The position numbers and the translations under genes were made by a program. 64,000 nt of DNA from Rhodocyclaceae bacterium (lineage in GTDB: Bacteria; Pseudomonadota; Gammaproteobacteria; Burkholderiales; Rhodocyclaceae). How positions within the stretch are numbered: the first letter of the stretch is position 1; each line of letters starts with the position of its first letter. Shown here piece after piece: positions 51,359 through 59,499 of the stretch. The notes under the pieces were generated by a model. The model did not search any database and was not told the DNA's origin. It was given only the letters and a program-made list of their open reading frames with translations. The stretch spans positions 868,001-932,000 of the forward strand of contig JADJEF010000020.1 in assembly GCA_016702335.1 (NCBI GenBank). Direction: 5' to 3'.

Positions 51359-51392
51359 ATTGTCTGCCGCGATAGTTACACAGAGATTTCAT
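51359..51392 (-). promoter_or_regulatory. Putative PHO box and -10 for the TPAT operon
   Basis: Minus strand: ATGAAAT (51386-51392), four bases, GTGTAAC (51375-51381), exactly ten bases, GACAAT (51359-51364). tatT starts at 51329. Confidence 0.62.
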
Positions 51393-51457
51393 ATCTCGAT
51401 TTTTCTTATTTGCGGGCCAGCCACGTTGGGGTGCCAGCCCGCTATGCGCCGCCCGCG

Positions 51458-51907
51458 TTACTTGACGCCCTTCGCCGGCCGGCCTGTCTTGACAGGTGAC
51501 AGCGTCTTTATTGCCTTGAACACATTGGCATCCGACTGTGCCGCGAACGCCACCAACGCTGCGCGCAGCACTTCACTTTTTTTGGCAGCGACACCCCCGC
51601 TGAGACAGCGCCCTTTCAGCTCGGCAAACAAGACATACTCAGCCTCCGGCATGGTGAAACTGTCGCGCACCAGCTTGGCTTTTTTTGGTTTCGCCACTTT
51701 TGCTACATGCGGCTCGATTGCCTTCGAAGCTGCATTGGCTGGCGCTGCAGGTTTTGCTTTTGCCGGTGCTACGGGCTTCTTGGTCACTGGCTTGGCAGAC
51801 TTGCTTGCCAGCTTTGTGGCGGTTGATTCGGCCGCAATCACTGGCGTAGGAGCCTTGGGTGGCTTTGGCGTGCTTTTTGCACCCGCCTTGACTTCGCTTT
51901 CGGACAT
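51458..51907 (-). CDS. Histone H1-like Lys/Ala/Pro-rich protein
   Basis: 149 residues. The first ~80 are a basic, disordered KPxAPA tail of histone H1/AlgP type (SAKPVTKKPVAPAKAKPAAP); residues ~82-149 are a compact domain (RDSFTMPEAEYVLFAELKGR, KKSEVLRAALVAFAAQSD, SPVKTGRPAKGVK) that I have no named family for. The basic tail could bind DNA or polyphosphate. ppk2 lies 102 bases upstream on the same strand, which makes a polyphosphate connection plausible but unproven. Confidence 0.72.
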   Translation of the reverse strand: MSESEVKAGAKSTPKPPKAPTPVIAAESTATKLASKSAKPVTKKPVAPAKAKPAAPANAASKAIEPHVAKVAKPKKAKLVRDSFTMPEAEYVLFAELKGRCLSGGVAAKKSEVLRAALVAFAAQSDANVFKAIKTLSPVKTGRPAKGVK

Positions 51908-52009
51908 TGGAACTTACTCCCCTTTTCGTTAAGGAGTAAATAGTTTAAACCGTATATCAAGTTTACGCGCGTTTAACGATAGGTGGCGCCGCGATCCTCA
52001 AACAAGGGG

Positions 52010-52933
52010 CTAATAGGCCTCGGGCACCCACATTTCCTTAGGCACATGCTCGCGCAAATAATCAGGGTTGCGCACGCGTTCAGGCAAGACTACCTCAGGA
52101 CGGATGACATCTTCGTAAGGGAAAAGACTTAGAAGATGACTAATGCAATTTAAACGCGCCTTCTTCTTGTCGACCGCCATGACCACCCACCAAGGAGCCT
52201 CTTGGATGTGCGTTCGCTCGATCATTATTTCCTTGGCCTTCGTATAGTCTTCCCAGCGCCGCCGGGACTCCAGGTCCATCGGACTGAGTTTCCATTGCTT
52301 CATCGGGTCACGAATTCGTGCGGTAAAACGCACGTGCTGTTCATAGTCGGTAATTGAAAACCAGTATTTGACGAGTGTTATGCCCGAACGAACCAGCATC
52401 CGCTCGAACTCCGGCACAGAACGAAAGAACTCTTCATATTCGTCATCGGTACAAAAGCCCATCACGCGCTCGACTCCGGCACGGTTGTACCAGCTGCGAT
52501 CAAACAGCACCATCTCGCCCGCCGCCGGCAGGTGCGCGACGTAGCGCTGGAAATACCACTGCGTCATTTCACGGTCACTCGGCGCAGGCAGCGCCACAAC
52601 CCGGCACACACGCGGGCTGATGCGCTGAGTAATGCGCTTGATCACGCCGCCTTTGCCGGCTGCGTCGCGCCCTTCAAAGAGGATGACCACCTTGCGCTTG
52701 GTATGTGCTATCCAATCCTGCAGCTTGACCAACTCACTTTGCAAATGAAACAGATTCGTAAAGTATTCACGCCGATAGCGCTTCTGGTCCTCTGAGCTGA
52801 TGGCGCTGGCACCCTCAAGGTAATCGCGGTCGGTGCGATCTTCCAGTTCAAGCTCAAGCTCTTCGTCGTAGTCGTCGATCAGGTCAAGCGCGACGCGCTG
52901 CAGCAAGGCGTCAATATTTTCGGTATGAACCAT
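52010..52933 (-). CDS. ppk2: Polyphosphate kinase 2
   Basis: 307 residues of the PPK2 family: Walker A in VVILFEGRDAAGKGGVIKRI, Walker B/lid VLFDRSWYNRAGVERVMGF, and RRRWEDYTKAKEIMIERTH. An acidic N-terminal extension (DYDEELELELEDRTD) precedes the core. It interconverts polyphosphate and nucleoside di/triphosphates in the cytosol. The length fits single-domain class I PPK2. A PHO-type promoter lies just upstream; the H1-like gene follows. Confidence 0.95.
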   Translation of the reverse strand: MVHTENIDALLQRVALDLIDDYDEELELELEDRTDRDYLEGASAISSEDQKRYRREYFTNLFHLQSELVKLQDWIAHTKRKVVILFEGRDAAGKGGVIKRITQRISPRVCRVVALPAPSDREMTQWYFQRYVAHLPAAGEMVLFDRSWYNRAGVERVMGFCTDDEYEEFFRSVPEFERMLVRSGITLVKYWFSITDYEQHVRFTARIRDPMKQWKLSPMDLESRRRWEDYTKAKEIMIERTHIQEAPWWVVMAVDKKKARLNCISHLLSLFPYEDVIRPEVVLPERVRNPDYLREHVPKEMWVPEAY

Positions 52934-52962
52934 TGGGTCTTGCTTCCAAGTTGGGCAAGCTC

Positions 52963-52996
52963 AATCTAGGGCCAAAATATTTCAGGATCGTTACAG
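52963..52996 (-). promoter_or_regulatory. Putative PHO box and -10 of ppk2
   Basis: Minus strand: CTGTAAC (52990-52996), four bases, CTGAAAT (52979-52985), exactly ten bases, TAGATT (52963-52968). ppk2 starts at 52933. Confidence 0.68.
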
Positions 52997-53137
52997 CGCT
53001 CACTCATAAGCAGCAACGCGCAGCTTTGCGAAAAAAGGTAGCGGCTGCTTCCCTGGACGGTGCGCCGAGCGGCAGCCATCATGCCGCCCTTGTTTGCACA
53101 ACGCCATCAGTGCGTGACTCCATCAGTGCGCATCGAC

Positions 53138-55930
53138 TCAGGCCGCCCGCGTCAAGACCGGCGTTGCCAGCGCGGGACCCGCGGCCTCTGTTGCGGTGCT
53201 GGTGACCACCACATGCGCGGGCAAGCTGATGACGGTTTCAAAGGCACGGTAGTCACTACCTACTCGCTGATCGGTAAACTCAATATGCAGCGAGCCACTC
53301 TCACGCTCGATGAAATCACGCACCGCATCCATCCCCACGCCGCGCCCGGAAACCTCGGTCACCGCCGCCGCCGTAGAGAACCCGGAAGCGAAAATCAATT
53401 GCGCAGTCGCGGCATCGTCGAGTTCGCCGGCATCTGCGACCAAACCCTTGTCTACAGCCTTGCGCCGGATATAGGCCAACGCCAGTCCGCGACCATCATC
53501 GCTCAATTTGAACAGTGCCCGCCCCGATTCCACGGTCACGCGCAACAGGACGCAGCCGGCCGCGGGCTTGCCCTGTGCGAGCCGCTCAGCGGGCAACTCG
53601 AGGCCATGGTCCAGCGAATTGCGGTAAAGGTGCATGAAGGCATTGCGCAAGAGATCGGTCATCTGGTTGCGCACATGAATACCCTTGGCCTCAATAACGA
53701 TTTGAGGAGCCGGCTTGCCCAATTCGGCCGCCAGTGAAGGGAGCGAATCGAGCACACCGGACAGCATGTCGTCGACGCGCTCTGTGCCAAGCAAACGCAA
53801 TGCGTCTGAGACAACACGCAAGGCCTCGGGAGCCTGCTCTGCGCGGCCTCGCGCGCGATCACACTCGGCCAGCAGCTGCCCGATCTGGTCGCGCTCCACC
53901 ATCAGATACTTCTCGGCACTGCCGCGCCGACCTGGTCCGCGCCGGCCCAGTTTGGTCTCGTTGATATGGGCGTACTCTTCCAGGCAGCTGGACACTTCAG
54001 CCAACTGGTTCAGGAGTAGTTCGGCATCAAAGTTTGCCGTCTCGTCCTGACGCAGCACTTCGTAGCTTTGCTCGGCCTCATGCACGCGATGGGTCAGTTG
54101 CGTCAAGCCATAGGTACGCGAGTTGCCCTTGACAGTATGCATGTTGCGGAAAAGTTGCTTGACCAGCACCGGAGTCGCCGCTACGGCAGAACGCAGCAGA
54201 ATGCCGTTGTCTTCGAGGAAATTTCGCGAGCTGGCAACAAACTCATGAAACTTCTCCTGCTTGACCGCCAGAATCTCCCCGATGATGGCCAGCTCGCGTC
54301 GTTGCTGTTGCGCCTCGGCTTCGATTTGACGCAAGATCGTGACGTCACGCACGCACACCATCACGCGCTCAACGTGATCTTCGTCGTCGCAGATGACTGA
54401 CCATGCCAGCTCAAGATACTGCGGCGCGGCGTCAGGCAAGGTGCGGCGTATTTCACGAAGCAGCAGATGTTCGTTGAAATCAAAATTCATTCGATCTTCG
54501 CCCAGACAGGACGAAACGCTGGCCGACACCTGATCTCGATCATTGGCGGCAGTGTCTGTGAACTCGAAGAGGAAGTTCATGGCGTCACGACCAGCAATGT
54601 GCCCGGTCGCAAAAATGGTTTCGAGGTAGGCCGAATATTCCTCGTGGATCTGGCCGGACGGGGTAATGGTAAAAATTCCCTGCGGCATGTTGGCCAGCAT
54701 GGCTTCGATTTCGTGGGTCTTTTCGCGCAACTGCACCGTGCGTTCCGCCAACCGGGCCGCCATCTCGTTGAACTGCTTGCCCACGGTACCAAGCTCATCG
54801 CGAGTGGTGACGTTGATACGCGCACCGAGGTCGCCATCGGCCATGGTCTTCACCGCTGCCGCCAGCCCGTGCAGGCCGCGCATGATCGAAATATAGGCGG
54901 ACAGGAAGGCCACCAACACCAGGCCACCGACGGCCAGCATAGCGACGATGACCAGGTTGCGCTGCCAGTAGAGGCTGCTCAGGCGCGAGGCCATCAGGGT
55001 ATCTACGGTCTCGCTGACGGTTTTTGCCGCTACCAACGTGTCGTCAAAGGCCTTTCCGGTTATTTCCAGATAGCGCTGCGGTGCGAGATCGAAGTCCATG
55101 GTGTCGATCATCTTGGTCGTGATCATTTCCTGAACGGACAAATAGGCGGTGTTGAGCGTTCCGCCCGTCGCCTCAAGACGCTCGGCAAACGGAGGGTGCG
55201 CCTGCCCGACCTTGCGCAGATTTTCCAGGCTGTAGGTCACCAGCGCGTTGTAGTCACCACGCGCCAGGGTAAGGTCATTGCGCCGGCTGCCGCGCAAGCT
55301 CTGCTTGACCAGCGTCTCGGTGCCGATACGGGCCGCGGTGGCGGTGGTGCGCATCAGGCCACTTAAATGAATGGTCAGCACGTCGAGCAAACGGCTGGTT
55401 TGCGCATCGCCGTCATTGAGCAGGCCGGCACTTTCATTCAGCTCATCAAGCCTGGTCGCCGTCGCCGCGACCCACTCGGCGAGCGCATCACTGCTACCCG
55501 TCTCAATTAGCTTCCCTTGCTCGGATGCCTCGACAAGGCCACGACTCAGGGACGAATCGGCAATGTTTCCGCCCAACGAGGTCAGAGCGGAACGCGCGTC
55601 TTTCAGCCAACCTGTGGCGCGTACCGCGTCACGACTCGCCAACTGGTCGATACCGGTAACCCCGCTCTCTTGCCCGCTGCGCGTTGCTGCAAGCTGGCTT
55701 GCGGCCGCCAGCAGGCTGAGTGTCGGCAACTGCACCTGAATGGCCGCATGCTCCTGCTCGAGCGCGTCCAGCTTGCTGTTGAGTTCATAAAGAATCGCAC
55801 CGGCAGCGGCCAACAACGGGAGACCGAAGACAGCCGCCGTCAGGCGCAGCTTGTTCTGGAATGAGATCTGCCCGATCAGATGAATCAGCGGCTCGAGAAA
55901 CCTCGTTGAGGGGTGGGTCGTCGGGCTCAT
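53138..55930 (-). CDS. Large CheA-like sensor kinase (4HB/HAMP/PAS/Hpt/HATPase), lacking CheW domain
   Basis: About 930 residues from the ATG at 55930, which overlaps the stop of the small upstream gene (ATGA). Helix 1 (~25-48) and helix 2 (~320-345) flank a long helical periplasmic sensor; HAMP follows (ADGDLGARINVTTRDELGTVGKQFNEM), then PAS (MLANMPQGIFTITPSGQI), an Hpt with LFRNMHTVKGNSRTYGL, and an ATPase with FMHLYRNSLDHGLELPAE, LSDDGRGLAL and SGRGVGMDAVRDF. Like the kinase at 26.1 kb it ends without a CheW-binding domain. No response regulator is adjacent; the orphan CheY at 28.2 kb is a possible partner. Confidence 0.87.
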   Translation of the reverse strand: MSPTTHPSTRFLEPLIHLIGQISFQNKLRLTAAVFGLPLLAAAGAILYELNSKLDALEQEHAAIQVQLPTLSLLAAASQLAATRSGQESGVTGIDQLASRDAVRATGWLKDARSALTSLGGNIADSSLSRGLVEASEQGKLIETGSSDALAEWVAATATRLDELNESAGLLNDGDAQTSRLLDVLTIHLSGLMRTTATAARIGTETLVKQSLRGSRRNDLTLARGDYNALVTYSLENLRKVGQAHPPFAERLEATGGTLNTAYLSVQEMITTKMIDTMDFDLAPQRYLEITGKAFDDTLVAAKTVSETVDTLMASRLSSLYWQRNLVIVAMLAVGGLVLVAFLSAYISIMRGLHGLAAAVKTMADGDLGARINVTTRDELGTVGKQFNEMAARLAERTVQLREKTHEIEAMLANMPQGIFTITPSGQIHEEYSAYLETIFATGHIAGRDAMNFLFEFTDTAANDRDQVSASVSSCLGEDRMNFDFNEHLLLREIRRTLPDAAPQYLELAWSVICDDEDHVERVMVCVRDVTILRQIEAEAQQQRRELAIIGEILAVKQEKFHEFVASSRNFLEDNGILLRSAVAATPVLVKQLFRNMHTVKGNSRTYGLTQLTHRVHEAEQSYEVLRQDETANFDAELLLNQLAEVSSCLEEYAHINETKLGRRGPGRRGSAEKYLMVERDQIGQLLAECDRARGRAEQAPEALRVVSDALRLLGTERVDDMLSGVLDSLPSLAAELGKPAPQIVIEAKGIHVRNQMTDLLRNAFMHLYRNSLDHGLELPAERLAQGKPAAGCVLLRVTVESGRALFKLSDDGRGLALAYIRRKAVDKGLVADAGELDDAATAQLIFASGFSTAAAVTEVSGRGVGMDAVRDFIERESGSLHIEFTDQRVGSDYRAFETVISLPAHVVVTSTATEAAGPALATPVLTRAA

Positions 55931-56124
55931 TGCACTCGCTCCAACAGGTACTTGCAGCGGGCCAGACGATTCCATATTGCCGTCGTATCCTGCCCTGCGT
56001 GAATTGCTCTTTCCAGAGCAACAACGTCGGCCCGCATGTCCGCGAGCGTATGCTCAAGTGATTGCTCCGGGGTTGCCGTGGAGGCATTCTCAGAATCCTC
56101 GTAGCGGGGGACTTTGCTTGTCAT
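55927..56124 (-). CDS. Small hypothetical protein coupled to the large CheA-like kinase
   Basis: 65 residues: MTSKVPRYEDSENASTATPEQ then a helical segment LEHTLADMRADVVALERAIH and WNRLARCKYLLERVQ. GGAGAAATCTG precedes the ATG. The stop overlaps the kinase start (ATGA), so the two are translationally coupled. No family recognised; soluble, helical, possibly a coiled-coil regulator of the kinase. A PHO-type promoter lies upstream. Confidence 0.72.
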   Translation of the reverse strand: MTSKVPRYEDSENASTATPEQSLEHTLADMRADVVALERAIHAGQDTTAIWNRLARCKYLLERVQ

Positions 56125-56159
56125 CAGATTTCTCCAATACGGTGATGGTTGATGGCCGA

Positions 56160-56193
56160 ACTGTAGAGGTCTGTGATTTCATTTCTGCGACAA
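56160..56193 (-). promoter_or_regulatory. Putative PHO box and -10 of the small gene/large CheA-like operon
   Basis: Minus strand: TTGTCGC (56187-56193), four bases, ATGAAAT (56176-56182), exactly ten bases, TACAGT (56160-56165). The 65-residue gene starts at 56124. Confidence 0.65.
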
Positions 56194-56242
56194 AGCGGCT
56201 GCTTTTCTAGAGCACTTCATCGAAAGTCGGCATCCGGCCGAA

Positions 56243-56276
56243 GTGTCACCCTCGTGTCATGTTCAGCCCCTAGCCT
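56243..56276 (+). promoter_or_regulatory. Putative PHO promoter facing right, no clear gene
   Basis: GTGTCAC (56243-56249), four bases, GTGTCAT (56254-56260), exactly ten bases, TAGCCT (56271-56276). Predicted transcript start is about 56283. It would run toward, and antisense to, the two tiny membrane protein genes; the next plus-strand gene is the M14 peptidase at 56759. Confidence 0.62.
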
Positions 56277-56435
56277 TGGCAAAAAACGGGCCGTGCTATG
56301 AAAACTTTCACACCTTTGGCAAAGCGTCCTGCGCGCGCCCGGAACATTGATGCCGTCGCGGCAAGCGTCTGCCCTGACCAGTCAGTTGGAAGCGGCGGGC
56401 ACGAGTCCGCGCACCTGAGCACGGACGGTGAATCT

Positions 56436-56558
56436 TCAGTGCTCGTCGAGCGAGTCATCCAGTTTGGCCCGCAGCAGCGCCAACGTCTCAAGTGTGGCCC
56501 ACACCACCGCCATTCCTACTGTGGTTACCGAGAGCATCATTCGCCGTTGCGCGCTCAT
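56436..56558 (-). CDS. Tiny membrane protein B (40 residues)
   Basis: Read directly from the sequence. MSAQRRMMLSVTTVGMAVVW begins it, followed by a short amphipathic part and an acidic end (KLDDSLDEH). Residues ~8-28 form one membrane helix. Its ATG overlaps the stop of tiny protein A (ATGA), which strongly suggests both are translated. No family recognised. Confidence 0.62.
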   Translation of the reverse strand: MSAQRRMMLSVTTVGMAVVWATLETLALLRAKLDDSLDEH

Positions 56559-56665
56559 GCCTGCTCACCTTCCATCAGCGGCGGCTCAAACTTCCACAGG
56601 GCGACCCAATGGCCGGCAAGCACTCCCGCCAGCAAAAGCCCAAGTTTCCGGATAACAAACCGCAT
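56555..56665 (-). CDS. Tiny membrane protein A (36 residues)
   Basis: Read directly from the sequence. It begins MRFVIRKLGLLLAGVLAGHW and ends FEPPLMEGEQA: a basic start, one helix with Gly-x3-Gly spacing, and an acidic end. GGGAGA lies six bases before the ATG. It overlaps protein B by four bases and stands 45 bases downstream of the -10 of a triple-half-site PHO promoter. No family recognised. It could be a small regulator or subunit of a membrane complex. Confidence 0.65.
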   Translation of the reverse strand: MRFVIRKLGLLLAGVLAGHWVALWKFEPPLMEGEQA

Positions 56666-56709
56666 ACCGCTCTCCCTGATCAGCAATGCTCTGCGAGCAC
56701 TTGTCCCGA

Positions 56710-56754
56710 ACTCTAGGCGTGCAACATTTCAGCCATATTTCATGACGGTGACAA
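56710..56754 (-). promoter_or_regulatory. Putative three-half-site PHO box and -10 of the tiny membrane protein operon
   Basis: Minus strand: TTGTCAC (56748-56754), ATGAAAT (56737-56743) and CTGAAAT (56726-56732) at 11-base spacing, exactly ten bases, then TAGAGT (56710-56715), identical to the hexamer at the pyruvate kinase operon. Confidence 0.72.
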
Positions 56755-56758
56755 CGTA

Positions 56759-57778
56759 ATGCACGACCGCCTGCCCGAGCTAGCGGAACTTGAGCGCTGC
56801 ATCGAAACCCTGGGCACACATGCGACGCATGAGTCGCTGGGTGAGATCGGAATCGGCCGCCACAGCACCCCGCGCCTGAAGCTCCACGCGCTGACCCTGG
56901 GCAACCCGGACCCCGCCATGCCCGGGTTCGCCGTCATCGGCGGCGTGCACGGCCTGGAACGTATCGGCACGCAGGTGGTGATTGCTTTTTTGCAGTCGCT
57001 CGCGGCACGGCTGCGCTGGGACGTGCTGCTTCATCAGCAGCTGGAAAGCCTACGCCTGGTCGTTATACCGATGCTCAACCCCGGCGGCTTCTGGCGTCGC
57101 ACCCGTGCCAATCCGCAAGGAGTGGACCTGATGCGAAATGCGCCGATCGAGGCCGAGCAACCGGTACCGCGCCTGCTCGGCGGCCAGCGCCTGAGCGCCA
57201 GCTTGCCCTGGTTTCGTGGCGCGGCCGACGCGCCCATGCAGCCCGAAGCGCAAGCCTTGTGCGACCTGATCACCCGCGAGTTATTGCCTCGCCCCTTCAG
57301 TCTGGCGATTGATTGTCATTCGGGCTTTGGCACGCGCGACCAGTTGTGGTTTCCTTATGCCCATACCACGACGCCCATTGCCCACCTGGCCGAGATCCAT
57401 GCCCTGGCCGAGCTGCTGGATGATGGGCATCTCTACCACCGCTATACCGTTGAACCGCAAAGCCGCCACTACCTGACGCACGGCGACCTGTGGGATTTTC
57501 TCTACCAACGTGCGCTGACGCATTCCCCCGCTGTGTTTTTGCCGCTGACGCTGGAAATGGGCTCGTGGCTCTGGGTGAAGAAGAACCCCCTGCAGTTGTT
57601 CTCACGCCACGGGATGTTCAACCCGCAGGTACCCCATCGCTGGCAACGGGTGTTGCGGCGGCACATGAACTGTCTGGATTTTTTGGCACGCGCCTGCGTC
57701 AGCCACGCCCACTGGCTGCCCACCGGCAGCGAGCGCGAGCCACACACGGCGCGCGCGCTAGCGCGCTGGTACGCGTAA
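56759..57778 (+). CDS. M14-family zinc carboxypeptidase-like protein
   Basis: 339 residues. Zinc site GGVHGLERIG (H-x2-E), then VIPMLNPGGFWRRTR (the Asn-Pro-Gly and Arg substrate-binding segment), AIDCHSGFG with the third zinc His, and LTLEMGSWLW with the catalytic Glu. No signal peptide, so cytosolic. The family includes peptidases and amidases acting on C-terminal residues; the substrate is not evident. It converges on the CYTH/CHAD gene with no gap. Confidence 0.83.
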   Translation: MHDRLPELAELERCIETLGTHATHESLGEIGIGRHSTPRLKLHALTLGNPDPAMPGFAVIGGVHGLERIGTQVVIAFLQSLAARLRWDVLLHQQLESLRLVVIPMLNPGGFWRRTRANPQGVDLMRNAPIEAEQPVPRLLGGQRLSASLPWFRGAADAPMQPEAQALCDLITRELLPRPFSLAIDCHSGFGTRDQLWFPYAHTTTPIAHLAEIHALAELLDDGHLYHRYTVEPQSRHYLTHGDLWDFLYQRALTHSPAVFLPLTLEMGSWLWVKKNPLQLFSRHGMFNPQVPHRWQRVLRRHMNCLDFLARACVSHAHWLPTGSEREPHTARALARWYA

Positions 57779-59443
57779 TCAGTCGAGGGTGGGTGGGAGC
57801 AAGAACGTGGGCTCGGCGCTCGGCGTGCTCTGCCCGGCGGGCTCGGTGTGGTCTTGCGCGGGCGGCGCTGGTGGTGCCGATGCTTGACCCGTTGGCTCGA
57901 CCCCCGGGGGCATGCTCGGCTCGCTGCCCGGCTCGATCGGCTTCACCGCCTTGACTTTCGGGCTCAGGCGCGGCAGGCGCAAGCCGCGAACATCGTCCAG
58001 GTGATGGGGAATATCGGCCAGCAAGCGTGCATAGCGCGCGCCGTGCCAGCCCGCGATCAAGGTCACGGCTTCACGCAGGGGCGCTTCGTCACCGGCATTG
58101 GCCATAAGCAGCGCTCCGGCGCTGGCCAGGTCGTTGAGCTGGCCGAGTTCGTCCTGCAAGACCGCCAGCTTGCGCAAAACTTTGCGCGCCATGCCGTCGG
58201 GCAACAGGCTGCTGAAAAATTCCAGGCTGTAGCGCAAGCGCTTGATGGCGATGCGCAGATCGTGCAGGCTGACCGGGTCATCATTGCGCGCGGCCTCAGC
58301 ACAACGTTGCGCAGCGCGCAAACGCTTGCGCAAACGCTGATCAACAAATTCACGCAAGGGAACCTCGGCAATTGCCGGGCTTGGTGATTCCAGGCGCAAC
58401 GCTTCGATCTGACGGGTCAACTTGATCAGGTCGCTGCCCAGGGCCGGGCGATCGAGCTGTGTGCTCGCCTGCCGCCGGGCTTGCAACAGACGTTCGATCA
58501 GGCGCTCGTTCAGCGCCTGCAAGCGAGGTTCATCGGGCAAGGCATTCGCTACCGGGCTGACAATCTCTTGCATCAATACATCCAGATCCCTCGAGCGCCC
58601 CAAACTCGCCATCAGTTCGCGTAGCGGCGGCAGGGCAGCGGCGAGAAATTCTTCGGGCAGCACCGTGCGGAAGACCTGAATCGCGGCGCGCAAGCGACGA
58701 ATGGCGACACGAAGTTGATGCACATACTCCGGGTCATCTGGCTGCTTTACCGCGCCGTCGCGATTGGCTATCCAGTGGCTCAGGCAGGCCGTCGCAATGT
58801 GGGCAAAGGCCTCACGCGCGCTCGCGTCGTCGGCGAGATCGAGCGCGGCAGCGCGCGCTGGCGCCTCGTCGTGCCCGGCCAGCAGCAGATATCCCCTGGC
58901 GACGACGTCGTCATCTTCGGGCAACAAGGCGACCGTCTCGCTTAACTGCGCCGCGAGGTCAAACAGTGGCTCTCGGTCAGCGTGCGGACCACGCAGGGTC
59001 AGTCGTGCAAATGGGGTTGAGCGCGCGCCCGAAGCCACTGCACCTCGCTCCAGCAGCACGCTGAGGCCAGTTTTTCCTTGCCAGACGGACCGGCGCAGGC
59101 GGACATCAAACACACGTATCAGGTGATTGCGCAGCTTTACCCGATTGAGTCGCTTATCCAGCGACGCGTCGTTCCACTGAGAAAAGTCGAAGCCGCCCAC
59201 ATAAGGGGCTTGCCACTCCTCACCTGATTTGCGACAACGCATCAGCTGAACCCAGTGCGCTTCGCGACGCTCAAGGCGCAGATCAAAACCCAACCGGCGC
59301 AGGCGCGTACCGGAAGTGTCGAAGTAAAGCTGACTATGAGTGCTGACTACCGGCGCAGCCTCCATCACCTTTCCAAGTTTGCGTTGCAACACGGCAAGCC
59401 GTTGGGGGGTGGCGACGAAGCGAAGCGCGAGTGACGCGGACAT
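57779..59443 (-). CDS. CYTH-like plus CHAD-domain protein (polyphosphate-associated)
   Basis: 554 residues. The N-terminal ~200 (MSASLALRFVATPQRLAVLQ, QLYFDTSGTRLRRLGFDLRLERRE) form a CYTH triphosphate-tunnel domain; the CHAD domain spans ~215-500 with repeated H-x-L-R-x-x-I/V-x-R/K-x-R motifs (YVHQLRVAIRRLRAAIQVF and LHDLRIAIKRLRYSLEFF). A Pro-rich tail ends it. CHAD domains bind inorganic polyphosphate and CYTH domains often hydrolyse tripolyphosphate. The usual CYTH N-terminal E-x-E-x-K is not clear here (ALRFVA), so hydrolysis is uncertain. A weak CTGTAAC with TAAAAT 21 bases on lies upstream (59472-59505). Confidence 0.87.
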   Translation of the reverse strand: MSASLALRFVATPQRLAVLQRKLGKVMEAAPVVSTHSQLYFDTSGTRLRRLGFDLRLERREAHWVQLMRCRKSGEEWQAPYVGGFDFSQWNDASLDKRLNRVKLRNHLIRVFDVRLRRSVWQGKTGLSVLLERGAVASGARSTPFARLTLRGPHADREPLFDLAAQLSETVALLPEDDDVVARGYLLLAGHDEAPARAAALDLADDASAREAFAHIATACLSHWIANRDGAVKQPDDPEYVHQLRVAIRRLRAAIQVFRTVLPEEFLAAALPPLRELMASLGRSRDLDVLMQEIVSPVANALPDEPRLQALNERLIERLLQARRQASTQLDRPALGSDLIKLTRQIEALRLESPSPAIAEVPLREFVDQRLRKRLRAAQRCAEAARNDDPVSLHDLRIAIKRLRYSLEFFSSLLPDGMARKVLRKLAVLQDELGQLNDLASAGALLMANAGDEAPLREAVTLIAGWHGARYARLLADIPHHLDDVRGLRLPRLSPKVKAVKPIEPGSEPSMPPGVEPTGQASAPPAPPAQDHTEPAGQSTPSAEPTFLLPPTLD

Positions 59444-59499
59444 GGATAGCAGAAAAAATTCGGGTTGCCGAATTTTAAGAGCGATCGCACTTCTGATTG

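Noticed and set aside
51360..51932. 190-codon plus-strand frame opposite the H1-like gene
   Set aside because: Ala/Gly-rich antisense shadow of the Lys/Ala/Pro-rich coding strand.
56298..56759. 153-codon plus-strand frame after the PHO promoter at 56243
   Set aside because: Most of it is antisense to the two tiny membrane proteins, it is rich in His/Ser/Arg/Pro like shadow frames, and it has no clear ribosome site. The promoter itself is kept as a finding.
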